From positions 310,001-374,000 of the forward strand of contig NZ_SRKY01000004.1 in the NCBI RefSeq assembly GCF_004803475.1: a stretch of 64,000 nt of DNA, given 5' to 3'. Both the position numbers and the translations under genes were made by a program. This DNA is from Aliishimia ponticola (GTDB lineage Bacteria > Pseudomonadota > Alphaproteobacteria > Rhodobacterales > Rhodobacteraceae). The notes under the pieces were generated by a model. It worked only from the letters and a program-made list of their open reading frames with translations, was not told the origin of the DNA and ran no database searches. Below are positions 42,473-50,547 of this stretch, piece after piece. Position 1 is the first letter of the stretch. Each line of letters starts with the position of its first letter.

Positions 42473-43600
42473 TCATTGATCCAGCAGCACCCCGGCGGTG
42501 AAGGTCCAGCTGATCCAGACCTTGTCTTCCCACGTGATGTCGCGGCGCGACAGACGCCGGGTATTGGCGATTTGCGCCTTGACCACCTGGCCGCCCGGCA
42601 GGCGCACGTGATAGGTCGAGAGATTGCCAAGATAGGCGATGTCCAGAACTTCGCCGCTGAGCAAATTGTCGACCCCTTCGGGCTTTTCCTTGTGGATGGC
42701 GACCTTTTCCGGCCGGATCGCAAGATGGGCCGATTGCCCATCGGTAAAGGGCCTGTCCGACCGGGCGGTAATGGGTGCCTGATCGGGCGCGTAATGCAGG
42801 GCAAAGCTGTTTTCGCCATTGGCGGTGAGGGTTCCGTCCAGAATGTTCACATCGCCGATGAAGTCCGCGACATAGACGGAATTGGGCACCTCATAAATCC
42901 GGTCGGGCGTATCCACCTGCATGATCTTGCCCTCGTCCATCACCGCGATGCGGGAAGCGACGGTCATCGCTTCTTCCTGATCGTGTGTCACGATGACAAA
43001 GGTGGTGCCGGTCTTTTCCTGAATATCCATCAGCTCGAACTGCGTGTCCTCGCGCAGCTTGGCGTCCAGCGCGCCCAGCGGCTCGTCCAACAGCAGCAAT
43101 TTCGGTGCTTTTGCCAGTGACCGGGCCAGCGCCACACGTTGCCGCTGCCCTCCGGAAATCTGGTGCGGCTTGCGGCGGGCAAATTTTTGCAGCCGCGTGA
43201 GTTTGAGCATGTCCTCGACCCGCGCGGCGATGGCCGCCTTGTCCTTGCCCTCGCGGCGCAGACCAAAGGCGATGTTTTCCCAGACCGACAGGTGCGGAAA
43301 CAGCGCGTAGGATTGGAACATCATGTTGACCGCACGCTTGTTCGGCGGCACCGCAGCGATATCGCGTCCGGCCAGTTCGATCCGGCCCTGCGTCGGTTCC
43401 TCGAACCCGGCAAGCATCCGCATCATTGTCGTCTTGCCGCAGCCGGACGGGCCGAGAAGGGCAAAGAATTCACGTTCAAAGATATCCAGCGTCAGATCGT
43501 CGATGGCCGTGAAGTCACCGAAGCTTTTGGTGACGTTCTGAAAGCGGATCAGCGGCTTTGCGTCGGGATCGGCCCATGGCGCGAAAACAGGAGTGTTCAA
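42473..43600 (-). CDS. potG: Polyamine ABC transporter ATP-binding protein
   Basis: About 375 residues. Walker A is LLGPSGCGKTTMMRML, the Q loop MMFQSYALFPHLSVWENIAFGL, the ABC signature ISGGQRQRVALARSLAK, Walker B LLLLDEPLGALD, and the C-terminal TOBE domain begins near VNILDGTL. It powers putrescine/spermidine uptake with PotH/PotI. No ATG is available at the N terminus; TTG 43600 is preferred because the earlier TTG 43633 lies inside a strong hairpin. Confidence 0.88.
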   Translation of the reverse strand: MNTPVFAPWADPDAKPLIRFQNVTKSFGDFTAIDDLTLDIFEREFFALLGPSGCGKTTMMRMLAGFEEPTQGRIELAGRDIAAVPPNKRAVNMMFQSYALFPHLSVWENIAFGLRREGKDKAAIAARVEDMLKLTRLQKFARRKPHQISGGQRQRVALARSLAKAPKLLLLDEPLGALDAKLREDTQFELMDIQEKTGTTFVIVTHDQEEAMTVASRIAVMDEGKIMQVDTPDRIYEVPNSVYVADFIGDVNILDGTLTANGENSFALHYAPDQAPITARSDRPFTDGQSAHLAIRPEKVAIHKEKPEGVDNLLSGEVLDIAYLGNLSTYHVRLPGGQVVKAQIANTRRLSRRDITWEDKVWISWTFTAGVLLDQ

Positions 43601-43620
43601 GGAAGCGTCCCAAAAGAAAT

Positions 43621-43644
43621 GGGCGGCCCGCAATCAGGCCGCCC
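43621..43644 (-). terminator. Intercistronic hairpin between potF and potG
   Basis: GGGCGGCC (43621-43628) pairs perfectly with GGCCGCCC (43637-43644), 8 bp after the potF stop; the minus strand continues ATTTCTTTT. Such hairpins after binding-protein genes commonly protect or attenuate the mRNA so that the binding protein is made in excess. Confidence 0.55.
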
Positions 43645-43652
43645 GGTTGAAC

Positions 43653-44735
43653 TTAGGTGCCGGACTTGATCTTGGTCCAGAGCCGGGTCAGAGACCGTTG
43701 ATCTTTCGCGCCCCATGAAGTCACCGTGAACAGATTGTCCAGCGCGGCCTCGTCAGGATAGATCGCGGTGTCGTCGATCACGTCTTCGATCAGGTATTCC
43801 TGGCTCGCGAGGTTGCCGTTGGCATAATAGACGTAGTTCGACGCAGCGGCCATGTTCTGCGCGTCCATGATGAAGTTCAGGAATTTATGCGCGCCTTCCG
43901 GGTTCGGTGCGTCTGCCGGAATTGCCATCTGGTCGAACCACATCAACGCGCCTTCCTTGGCGGCGTTATAGACGATTTCGACACCGTTCTCGGCCTCATC
44001 CGCGCGGTCACGCGCTTGCAGCACGTCGCCGGACCAGCCGACTGCCACGCAGATATCACCATTGGCCAGCGCATTGATGTATTCCGACGAATGGAACTTC
44101 TGCACATAGGGGCGGACAGCCATCAGGACCTCTTCCGCCTTGGCCAGCGCCTCTTTGCTTTTGCCATCCGGGTCTTCGCCCGCATATGCCAGCGCGGCCG
44201 GGATCAGTTCGGTCGGCGCATCAAGGAAATGCACGCCGCATTCCGCGAGCTTTTCCATATTCGCCGGATCGAAGATCAGCGCGAGGGAATCGATCGGGGC
44301 GTCCTCGCCCAGAACCTCTTTCACCTTGCCGACATTCACGCCCAGCCCGGTGGTGCCCCACATGTAGTTGATCGAATAAGCGTTGTCCGGGTCATAGGCC
44401 GCGGTCCGCGCTTCGATCACATCCCACATGTTTTCCAGATTCGGCAGTTGCGCCGGGTCCAGCTTCTGGAAAACACCAGCCTGGATCTGGCGGCTCAGAA
44501 AGGTGCCGGTGGGAACCACGATGTCGTAACCGGACGAACCGGCCAGCATCTTCGTCTCCAGCACTTCGTTGCTGTCGAACACGTCATAGATCAGGTCGAT
44601 CCCGGTCTCTTCTTCGAACTTCGTCAGAAGCTCTTCGTCGATATAGTCGGACCAGTTGTAGACTCTGACCTCTTCCGCCGTAGCAACCGTTGCGGTCAGT
44701 GCCAGTGCGGACATGCCCAGTTTGAGTGCGTGCAT
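43653..44735 (-). CDS. potF: Periplasmic polyamine-binding protein
   Basis: A 360-residue PotD/PotF-type solute-binding protein with a signal peptide (LGMSALALTATVATA, cleaved near residue 20). The mature start EEVRVYNWSDYIDEELLTKFEEETGIDLIYDVFDSNEVLETK is typical of PotF. ATG 44735 has AAGGAG upstream and begins the signal peptide; the frame to 44789 is not used. It is the first gene of the potFGHI-oxidase operon, divergent from the aminotransferase. Confidence 0.9.
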   Translation of the reverse strand: MHALKLGMSALALTATVATAEEVRVYNWSDYIDEELLTKFEEETGIDLIYDVFDSNEVLETKMLAGSSGYDIVVPTGTFLSRQIQAGVFQKLDPAQLPNLENMWDVIEARTAAYDPDNAYSINYMWGTTGLGVNVGKVKEVLGEDAPIDSLALIFDPANMEKLAECGVHFLDAPTELIPAALAYAGEDPDGKSKEALAKAEEVLMAVRPYVQKFHSSEYINALANGDICVAVGWSGDVLQARDRADEAENGVEIVYNAAKEGALMWFDQMAIPADAPNPEGAHKFLNFIMDAQNMAAASNYVYYANGNLASQEYLIEDVIDDTAIYPDEAALDNLFTVTSWGAKDQRSLTRLWTKIKSGT

Positions 44736-44867
44736 TTCATACTCCTTGTAGAATGCGCCGTTATCCCCTTGTTCACGCGACTTGAGCAAGTTTTACCGCT
44801 GGTAACAAGCGGATTTGCGTGGAATTGTGCCCCAAGACCCCCCTTATGGTTTGCGAAAGGCGAAATC

Positions 44868-46298
44868 ATGAACAAGATCACCAATCACTTGCCGACTGCC
44901 GAGTTGCAGGCGCTTGATGCGGCCCACCATATGCACCCGTTTTCCTGCAATGATGAAATCGCGAAGAAGGGGGCGCGGGTCATCACACGGGCCGATGGGG
45001 TATTTCTGACAGATAGCGACGGGAATGAGATTCTCGACGCGATGGCCGGGCTTTGGTGTGTGAATATCGGCTATGGCCGCGACGAACTGGCCGAGGCCGC
45101 CGCCCGCCAGATGCGCGAACTGCCCTATTACAACACGTTCTTCCAAACCACGACGGCCCCCACCATCGCTTTGGCGCAAAAGCTGGCAGAGCTTGCGCCG
45201 GGCGATCTGAATCACGTGTTCTTCGGCAATTCCGGCTCGGACGCGAATGACACCAATATCCGCCTCGTGCGCACCTATTGGGCGTGGAAGGGTCAGCCGG
45301 AACGGACGATCATCGTCGCGCGCAAGAACGCCTATCACGGGTCCTCTGTCGGGTCAGGCAGCTTGGGCGGCATGGCCTATATGCATGATGTGAACTCCAT
45401 GCCGATTCCGGACATCGTGCATATCGACCAACCCCATTGGTGGGCCGAAGGCGGGGACAGCACGCCCGAGGAGTTCGGCTTGCAGACTGCGCGCGCGCTC
45501 GAGGCCGTGATCGAAGAACATGGCGCAGAGCGTATCGCCGCCTTCATCGGTGAGCCGATCCAAGGCGCAGGCGGTGTCATCATCCCGCCCGAAACCTATT
45601 GGCCGGAAATTCAACGCATCTGCCGCAAGTACGACATTCTGCTGATCGCGGACGAGGTCATCTGCGGCTTCGGGCGCACCGGCAACTGGTTCGGATCGCA
45701 GACCCTTGGGATCGAACCGGATGTGATGACCGTCGCCAAGGGCTTGTCCTCGGGCTATCAGCCGATCAGCGCCTCCATCGTGTCGGACAAGGTGGCGAAG
45801 GTCATGGATGGCAGCGATTTCTTCCACGGCTATACCTATTCCGGTCACCCTGTTGCCTGCGCTGTGGCGTTGGAAAACCTCCGCATCCTTGAGGACGAGA
45901 ATATCATCGACCATGTGCGGAACGTGGCCGCGCCCGCGATGAAGGCCGCGTGGGAAAGCCTGTCCGATCATCCGATTGTCGGCGACACACGGATCGAAGG
46001 GCTGATGGGCTCTCTCGCCCTGACGCCGGACAAGACGACCCGTGCGAAATTCGCCACGCCCGAAGGCACAGTCGGGCTGATTTGCCGGGAAAACAGCTTC
46101 GCGAATAATTTGGTGATGCGCCATGTGGGTGATCGGATGGTGATTTCCCCGCCGCTTGTCATCACCCCGGACGAGATCAAGATATTGATCACCCGCGCGC
46201 GCAAAGCGCTGGACGACACATATGCGCATCTCAAGGCCAACGACATGCTGAAATCCGCCGCCCCCGGAACGGCGAGCATGAAAGCCAAGAACTTCTAA
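44868..46298 (+). CDS. Class III aminotransferase, probably putrescine/omega-amine:pyruvate
   Basis: A 476-residue fold-type I PLP enzyme of the omega-aminotransferase group (SpuC-like). Features: DGVFLTDSDGNEILDAMAGLWCVNIGYGR near the N terminus, FFGNSGSDANDTNIRLVR, YHGSSVGSGSLGG, LIADEVICGFGRTGNWFG and the PLP lysine Lys291 in VAKGLSSGYQPISA. Divergent from potF by 132 bp, it probably transaminates putrescine or a related amine to an aldehyde. Taurine:pyruvate aminotransferase belongs to the same family, so a sulfonate substrate cannot be excluded by eye. Confidence 0.85.
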   Translation: MNKITNHLPTAELQALDAAHHMHPFSCNDEIAKKGARVITRADGVFLTDSDGNEILDAMAGLWCVNIGYGRDELAEAAARQMRELPYYNTFFQTTTAPTIALAQKLAELAPGDLNHVFFGNSGSDANDTNIRLVRTYWAWKGQPERTIIVARKNAYHGSSVGSGSLGGMAYMHDVNSMPIPDIVHIDQPHWWAEGGDSTPEEFGLQTARALEAVIEEHGAERIAAFIGEPIQGAGGVIIPPETYWPEIQRICRKYDILLIADEVICGFGRTGNWFGSQTLGIEPDVMTVAKGLSSGYQPISASIVSDKVAKVMDGSDFFHGYTYSGHPVACAVALENLRILEDENIIDHVRNVAAPAMKAAWESLSDHPIVGDTRIEGLMGSLALTPDKTTRAKFATPEGTVGLICRENSFANNLVMRHVGDRMVISPPLVITPDEIKILITRARKALDDTYAHLKANDMLKSAAPGTASMKAKNF

Positions 46299-46309
46299 GA
46301 CAGCAGACC

Positions 46310-46342
46310 GGCGCGCGGCGTGGCAATGGCCCCACGCGCGCC
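46310..46342 (+). terminator. GC-rich hairpin after the aminotransferase gene
   Basis: GGCGCGC (46310-46316) pairs with GCGCGCC (46336-46342), extended by GTGG/CCAC after a 3-nt bulge. No T tract follows, so terminator function is uncertain. Confidence 0.35.
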
Positions 46343-46411
46343 GCATCGCACTGCGGCAAGGCAGACTTGCAAAAACGGCATGGGTCCTCCCATTGCTGCG
46401 CTCGCCCTTAT

Positions 46412-46430
46412 CGTTTATCGACGATGAACG
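46412..46430. promoter_or_regulatory. Palindromic operator candidate upstream of arsR
   Basis: CGTTTATCG-A-CGATGAACG is a 19 bp near-perfect palindrome (8 of 9 arm positions) ending 15 bp before the arsR start. Its size and place fit an autoregulatory ArsR-family operator. Confidence 0.5.
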
Positions 46431-46445
46431 AAAGGACGCGACTCG

Positions 46446-46769
46446 ATGACCGATTCCGATCTGCAAATTTCCGAACTCGGCAAGGCATTGGCGCACCCCG
46501 CGCGGATCAAGATTCTGCGCCTGTTGCAGAAAACGCCGGGTTGCATCGGCGGTGATATCGTGGGGGCCGTCGGACTTGCCCAGTCCACCGTGTCAGAACA
46601 TCTGCGCATCCTCAAATCCGCGGGATTGATCCGCGGCGATATTTCCGGCCCGCGCATTTGCTATGCGCTCAACCCCGAAGGGCTGGCCCCCCTTGGCGCC
46701 TTCATCGGCACGCTGGACGCGCCCGAAGACGACACCTGCTGGACACCAGACACCTCGAAAGAGACATAA
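46446..46769 (+). CDS. arsR: ArsR-family metalloregulator
   Basis: A 107-residue winged-helix repressor (ALAHPARIKILRLL, LAQSTVSEHLRILKSAGLIRG). It lacks the ELCVCDL arsenic site of the R773-type ArsR. Instead Cys33 lies in GCIGGDIV, where a second clade has CxCGDIV, with further cysteines at 72 (ICYAL) and 98 (DDTCW), so a three-cysteine As(III) site is possible. It is 9 bp upstream of acr3 and presumably represses it until arsenite binds. Confidence 0.88.
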   Translation: MTDSDLQISELGKALAHPARIKILRLLQKTPGCIGGDIVGAVGLAQSTVSEHLRILKSAGLIRGDISGPRICYALNPEGLAPLGAFIGTLDAPEDDTCWTPDTSKET

Positions 46770-46778
46770 GGGAAACGC

Positions 46779-47855
46779 ATGAGTCTGTTCGAAAGATATC
46801 TCTCGCTTTGGGTCGCGCTTGCAATTGTCGCGGGCCTTGCCCTTGGGCAATTCGCGCCCGCGCTGGTCGGGTTCCTCGCCGGTCTGGAATACGGGTCGGT
46901 CAATTTCGTCATTGCCGTGCTGATCTGGGCGATGGTCTATCCGATGATGGTCGCGGTGGATTTCAGCGCGTTGAAGCGGGTGCATGAGCGGCCAAAGGGG
47001 TTGATCATCACGCTCGCCGTCAATTGGCTGATCAAGCCTTTCACCATGGCCGCGCTTGGCGTCCTGTTCTTCGAATATGTCTTTGCCCCATCCATCGAAC
47101 CCGGAACGGCGGGTCAGTATATCGCGGGGATGATCCTTCTGGGGGCCGCGCCCTGTACTGCGATGGTGTTCGTGTGGTCACAGCTGACCAAGGGCGATCC
47201 GAACTATACGCTGGCACAGGTCGCGCTGAATGACGCCATCATGGTCTTTGCCTTTGCGCCGATTGTCGCGCTGTTGCTTGGATTTACCGACATTTCCGTG
47301 CCGTGGACCACGCTGCTGCTTTCTGTCGGGCTGTATGTGGTGATCCCGCTCGCCGCCGGCATCGTGACGCGCCTGCGGATGACGCGGGGGACCAGATCCA
47401 AGGCCGAAGCCGACGCCACCGTGGATCGCTTCACCGCAAAGCTGAAGCCGTTTTCCGTGATTGGCCTGTTGGCGACGGTCGCGCTTCTTTTCGCGTTTCA
47501 GGGAGACGTCATCCTGTCACAGCCGGTAGTCATCGTGATGATCGCAATCCCGCTTTTGATCCAATCCTATGGCATTTTTGCCGTGGCCTATTGGGCGGCG
47601 CGGGCCTGGCGCGTTCCGCATAAAGTCGCCGCGCCCTGCGCCATGATCGGCACATCGAACTTCTTTGAACTGGCCGTGGCGGTGGCGATCGGGTTGTTCG
47701 GCCTGAACTCCATCGCTGCGCTGGTGACCGTGGTCGGCGTTCTGGTCGAGGTGCCGGTGATGTTGTCGCTCGTCTGGTTCGCCAATCGCACCCGGCACTG
47801 GTTCCCTACCGAAGAAAGCGCGATTGGCGCGAGCCGCCCGGAAAAGCGGGCCTAG
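46779..47855 (+). CDS. acr3: Arsenite efflux transporter ACR3
   Basis: A 358-residue inner-membrane carrier of the ACR3 family with ten predicted TMs. The conserved functional Cys126 sits in [26 protein letters not shown], and the second signature is [18 protein letters not shown] near residue 290. It expels As(III). It is cotranscribed with arsR and overlaps the convergent transglycosylase by 4 bp. No arsC or arsH is in the window. Confidence 0.92.
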   Translation: MSLFERYLSLWVALAIVAGLALGQFAPALVGFLAGLEYGSVNFVIAVLIWAMVYPMMVAVDFSALKRVHERPKGLIITLAVNWLIKPFTMAALGVLFFEYVFAPSIEPGTAGQYIAGMILLGAAPCTAMVFVWSQLTKGDPNYTLAQVALNDAIMVFAFAPIVALLLGFTDISVPWTTLLLSVGLYVVIPLAAGIVTRLRMTRGTRSKAEADATVDRFTAKLKPFSVIGLLATVALLFAFQGDVILSQPVVIVMIAIPLLIQSYGIFAVAYWAARAWRVPHKVAAPCAMIGTSNFFELAVAVAIGLFGLNSIAALVTVVGVLVEVPVMLSLVWFANRTRHWFPTEESAIGASRPEKRA

Positions 47856-49234
47856 CGCAGCGCGTTCAGCACGCGGAGCGAGGCATAGCCATCCGGCAAC
47901 CGTCCCGTAGCTTGCTGCCAGCGCCGCACGGCCGAAATGGTGAGCGGGCCAATCTTGCCGTCCACCTTTTCGGTATCGAAACCGGCGGCGATCAGACGTT
48001 CCTGCAATTCGATCCGCTCATCATAGGTCAGGGCCCGGTCGCCTTCGGGCCACTGGCCTTGAATCGGCGGTCCGCCCAGAATGCGGTCGCCCAAGTGACC
48101 GACACCGATCACATAGGCATCCGCTGAATTGTACCGTTCCAGGACGGCGAAGTTGTCAAAGATCATGAAGGCCGCGCCCGACGCTCCGGCGGGCAGCAGG
48201 ATCGCCGCAGGGCCATAATCGGGCACTTGCCGCCCGGTCTCGTCACGAATTCCGAGCACGCCCCAATCAGAGGGTGACTTGATGATCTTCCGGTCGGCCA
48301 GCGCATAATCGAAGCCGGGCGGAAGTCGCACTTCGACACCCCATGGCTGCCCCTTGGTCCAGCCGTTCGCCTTCAGGTACGCGGCGGTAGAGGCAAGCGC
48401 ATCCGCCGGATCATCGCCCCAGATGTCGCGTTTGCCGTCGCCGGTGAAATCCACCGCATGTTCCAGATATGAGGTCGGCATGAATTGCGTATGCCCCATC
48501 GCCCCGGCCCAGCTTCCCTTCATGTTGGAAGGCACGGTATCGCCGCTTTGCAGGATGCGCAGGGCCGCGATGAGCTGCGTTTCGAAAAACTCCGAACGGC
48601 GGGCATCGAATGCCAGCGTCGCCAAAGAGTTCAGCGTGCTGTCAGAGCCACGAAACGCGCCGAACGCGCTTTCCAGCCCCCAGATCGCTACGACGATCTG
48701 ACGATCGACGCCGTATTTCTCTTCGATCTGCTTGAGGGTCTCCGCGTGCTGTTCCAACGCCGCGCGGCCATTGGCGATCCGCGTGTCACTGACTGCGGTG
48801 GTGAGATATTCCCAGATCGTCTTGGTGAACTCGGACTGGTTCCGATCACGCCGCACGACGTCCGGGTCGTATTGAACATCCGCCAGCGCCGCATCCAGCA
48901 CTTTCGGTGTGATCCCCTGCGCCTCTGCCCGAAGACGGAAATCCTCGATCCAACGCTCGAATGCAATTTCCTTGGGGTCTTTGGGGGGCGCTACGACCTT
49001 CGGCGGGCTCACGGGGGCCGGTTCGGCAGCCTCAACAGGCGCAGGGTCTGCCTCGTCTTCGCTGGCCGTGACGGCCACGGCGGGCCGGGAGCGTGGGCGG
49101 ACCTGCGCCACCTCATCGGCGGCAACCTGTGGATCGCCGCGCAGAATAGGCCGTTTGGACTCGCTCAAGGGCGCACTGGTGACCTGCGTTACACTCATTC
49201 CAAGGGCCAAAGCCCATACAATCAACCGCATCAT
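47852..49234 (-). CDS. MltB-family lytic murein transglycosylase with peptidoglycan-binding domain
   Basis: About 460 residues: a signal peptide ([18 protein letters not shown]), a Pro/Ala/Glu-rich linker (~30-90), a lytic transglycosylase domain (SLT_2) with catalytic Glu in [17 protein letters not shown] and [29 protein letters not shown], then a C-terminal PG_binding_1 domain ([32 protein letters not shown]). It cleaves peptidoglycan in the periplasm. Starts at 49234, 49246 and 49261 are all possible; 49234 gives the cleanest signal peptide. The frame continues into the WYL gene antisense-free but without start signal. Confidence 0.88.
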   Translation of the reverse strand: MMRLIVWALALGMSVTQVTSAPLSESKRPILRGDPQVAADEVAQVRPRSRPAVAVTASEDEADPAPVEAAEPAPVSPPKVVAPPKDPKEIAFERWIEDFRLRAEAQGITPKVLDAALADVQYDPDVVRRDRNQSEFTKTIWEYLTTAVSDTRIANGRAALEQHAETLKQIEEKYGVDRQIVVAIWGLESAFGAFRGSDSTLNSLATLAFDARRSEFFETQLIAALRILQSGDTVPSNMKGSWAGAMGHTQFMPTSYLEHAVDFTGDGKRDIWGDDPADALASTAAYLKANGWTKGQPWGVEVRLPPGFDYALADRKIIKSPSDWGVLGIRDETGRQVPDYGPAAILLPAGASGAAFMIFDNFAVLERYNSADAYVIGVGHLGDRILGGPPIQGQWPEGDRALTYDERIELQERLIAAGFDTEKVDGKIGPLTISAVRRWQQATGRLPDGYASLRVLNALR

Positions 49235-49295
49235 TGCCTCAACCATTCTCGTTTTGCCCATGATACTCGGCGCTGCGAGGCAGACCAAGATGCAA

Positions 49296-50000
49296 TCATG
49301 TGCTGACATGGTCCGACGCGGTTTGCCGCAAGCGCGCGATATGCTCGCGCAGCATCGACACGCGTCGTGGGCGAAAACTGTCCTCCAGCACCGACAGATC
49401 GGACATGCGGTCCAACCGGAAGCTGCGATAGTCCTGCCGCAGCAAGCACCACGCCAGCAACACGTTGGACGCTTCGAGATAGACAATACCCAACGGCCAG
49501 ACCGTGCGCCGGGTCTTGTCCCCCTTGGCATCCAGATAGGAAAACGCCACCGCCTGTTCCGCCCACGTGGCCGCACGCAGGGTCGCCGCGTCGATGCCGG
49601 GCGGGGGCGGGCGCACATAGCGTCGAGCATCCAGAACCGCGTGTTCCAGACGATGCGCCTGCCGCTGTGGCACCCGCGACGTGATCTTGGCCAACGCGGA
49701 TCGGGCCGCCTTCGCCAAGGCAGGGTCCGCGATCACCGACACTTCGCGCAGGCCAAGGACCAGCGCCTCCAACTCGTCATCCTCAAAGGCAAGCGGCGGC
49801 AGGCTGGCATCCTCGACCAGCGTATAGCCGAACCCGGCCTCCCCATCGATCACCGCGCCAAGGCCGCGCAGGGCATCAATGTCGCGGTACACCGTGCGGA
49901 TCGAGATATCGAGCTCCTGCCCCAGCACATCCGCCGTCACTGGCGGCTCTGCGCTGCGCAAAACAGTCATCAGTTGAAACAGCCGTTCGGTGCGTGACAT
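49296..50000 (-). CDS. YafY-type HTH/WYL transcriptional regulator
   Basis: A 234-residue regulator: N-terminal HTH_11 (SRTERLFQLMTVLRSAEPPVTADVLGQELDISIRTVYRDIDALR, 2-45) and C-terminal WYL-like domain (AVAFSYLDAKGDKTRRTVWPLGIVYLEASNVLLAWCLLRQDYRSFRLDRM). WYL domains sense small ligands or nucleic acid. ATG 50000 has GAGGA upstream; 22 extra residues in the longer frame look unrelated. The target is unknown. It is divergent from the DUF1801 gene. Confidence 0.87.
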   Translation of the reverse strand: MSRTERLFQLMTVLRSAEPPVTADVLGQELDISIRTVYRDIDALRGLGAVIDGEAGFGYTLVEDASLPPLAFEDDELEALVLGLREVSVIADPALAKAARSALAKITSRVPQRQAHRLEHAVLDARRYVRPPPPGIDAATLRAATWAEQAVAFSYLDAKGDKTRRTVWPLGIVYLEASNVLLAWCLLRQDYRSFRLDRMSDLSVLEDSFRPRRVSMLREHIARLRQTASDHVST

Positions 50001-50145
50001 CTGCTTGTCCTCGAACCTCTTGCCAGAAACTGACAGCAGGTTCCGCCATACGTTGATGCAAAGCAAGAAAGGAATGCGGCGGGATCAGTGTCATGCGTCG
50101 GCCAAGCGCCTTTGCAGACTGCATCCGCACTGCCATGATACCCAT

Positions 50146-50544
50146 ATGCCCCATCCAACGCCTCCGCCCGATGTCAAAGCCGCGATTGATGCCGCCCCGG
50201 CACGGGCGCAGGCAGGGCTGTGGGCTCTGCGAGGTCTGATCCTCGACACGGCGCGCACCTTGCCCGAAATCGGCCCGGTGACAGAGTGTTTGAAATGGGG
50301 CCAGCCGTCTTTCACGACGCCAGTCACCAAGTCCGGATCGACGCTGCGGATCGGGTGCCCGAAAGCGGGCGGTTTCGCGCTTTTTGCCCATTGTCAGACG
50401 ACGATCATCTCTGACTTCGTGTCGGCCTTCCCCGGTCTCGACCGGGTCGATGGCAATCGCGCTATCCTGTTCGATGATCCCGCACAGATCGAACCAGCGC
50501 GGCATGGACAGCTTGTCGCCCACGCGCTGCGCTATCATCTTTAA
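50146..50544 (+). CDS. DUF1801 (YdhG/YjbR-like fold) protein
   Basis: A 132-residue small cytoplasmic protein with the DUF1801 pattern: ALRGLILDTARTLPEIGPVTECLKWGQPSFTTP followed by LRIGCPKAGGFALFAHCQTTIISDF. The biochemical role is unknown. A family relation to iron-chaperone-like/frataxin-like folds has been noted, but I do not infer function. It ends 3 bp from the convergent rnr. Confidence 0.72.
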   Translation: MPHPTPPPDVKAAIDAAPARAQAGLWALRGLILDTARTLPEIGPVTECLKWGQPSFTTPVTKSGSTLRIGCPKAGGFALFAHCQTTIISDFVSAFPGLDRVDGNRAILFDDPAQIEPARHGQLVAHALRYHL

Positions 50545-50547
50545 CGC

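Noticed and set aside
44868-46298. Taurine:pyruvate aminotransferase (Tpa)
   Set aside because: Same family, but it is divergent from the polyamine transporter operon and 39 kb from xsc; a polyamine aminotransferase is the simpler reading.
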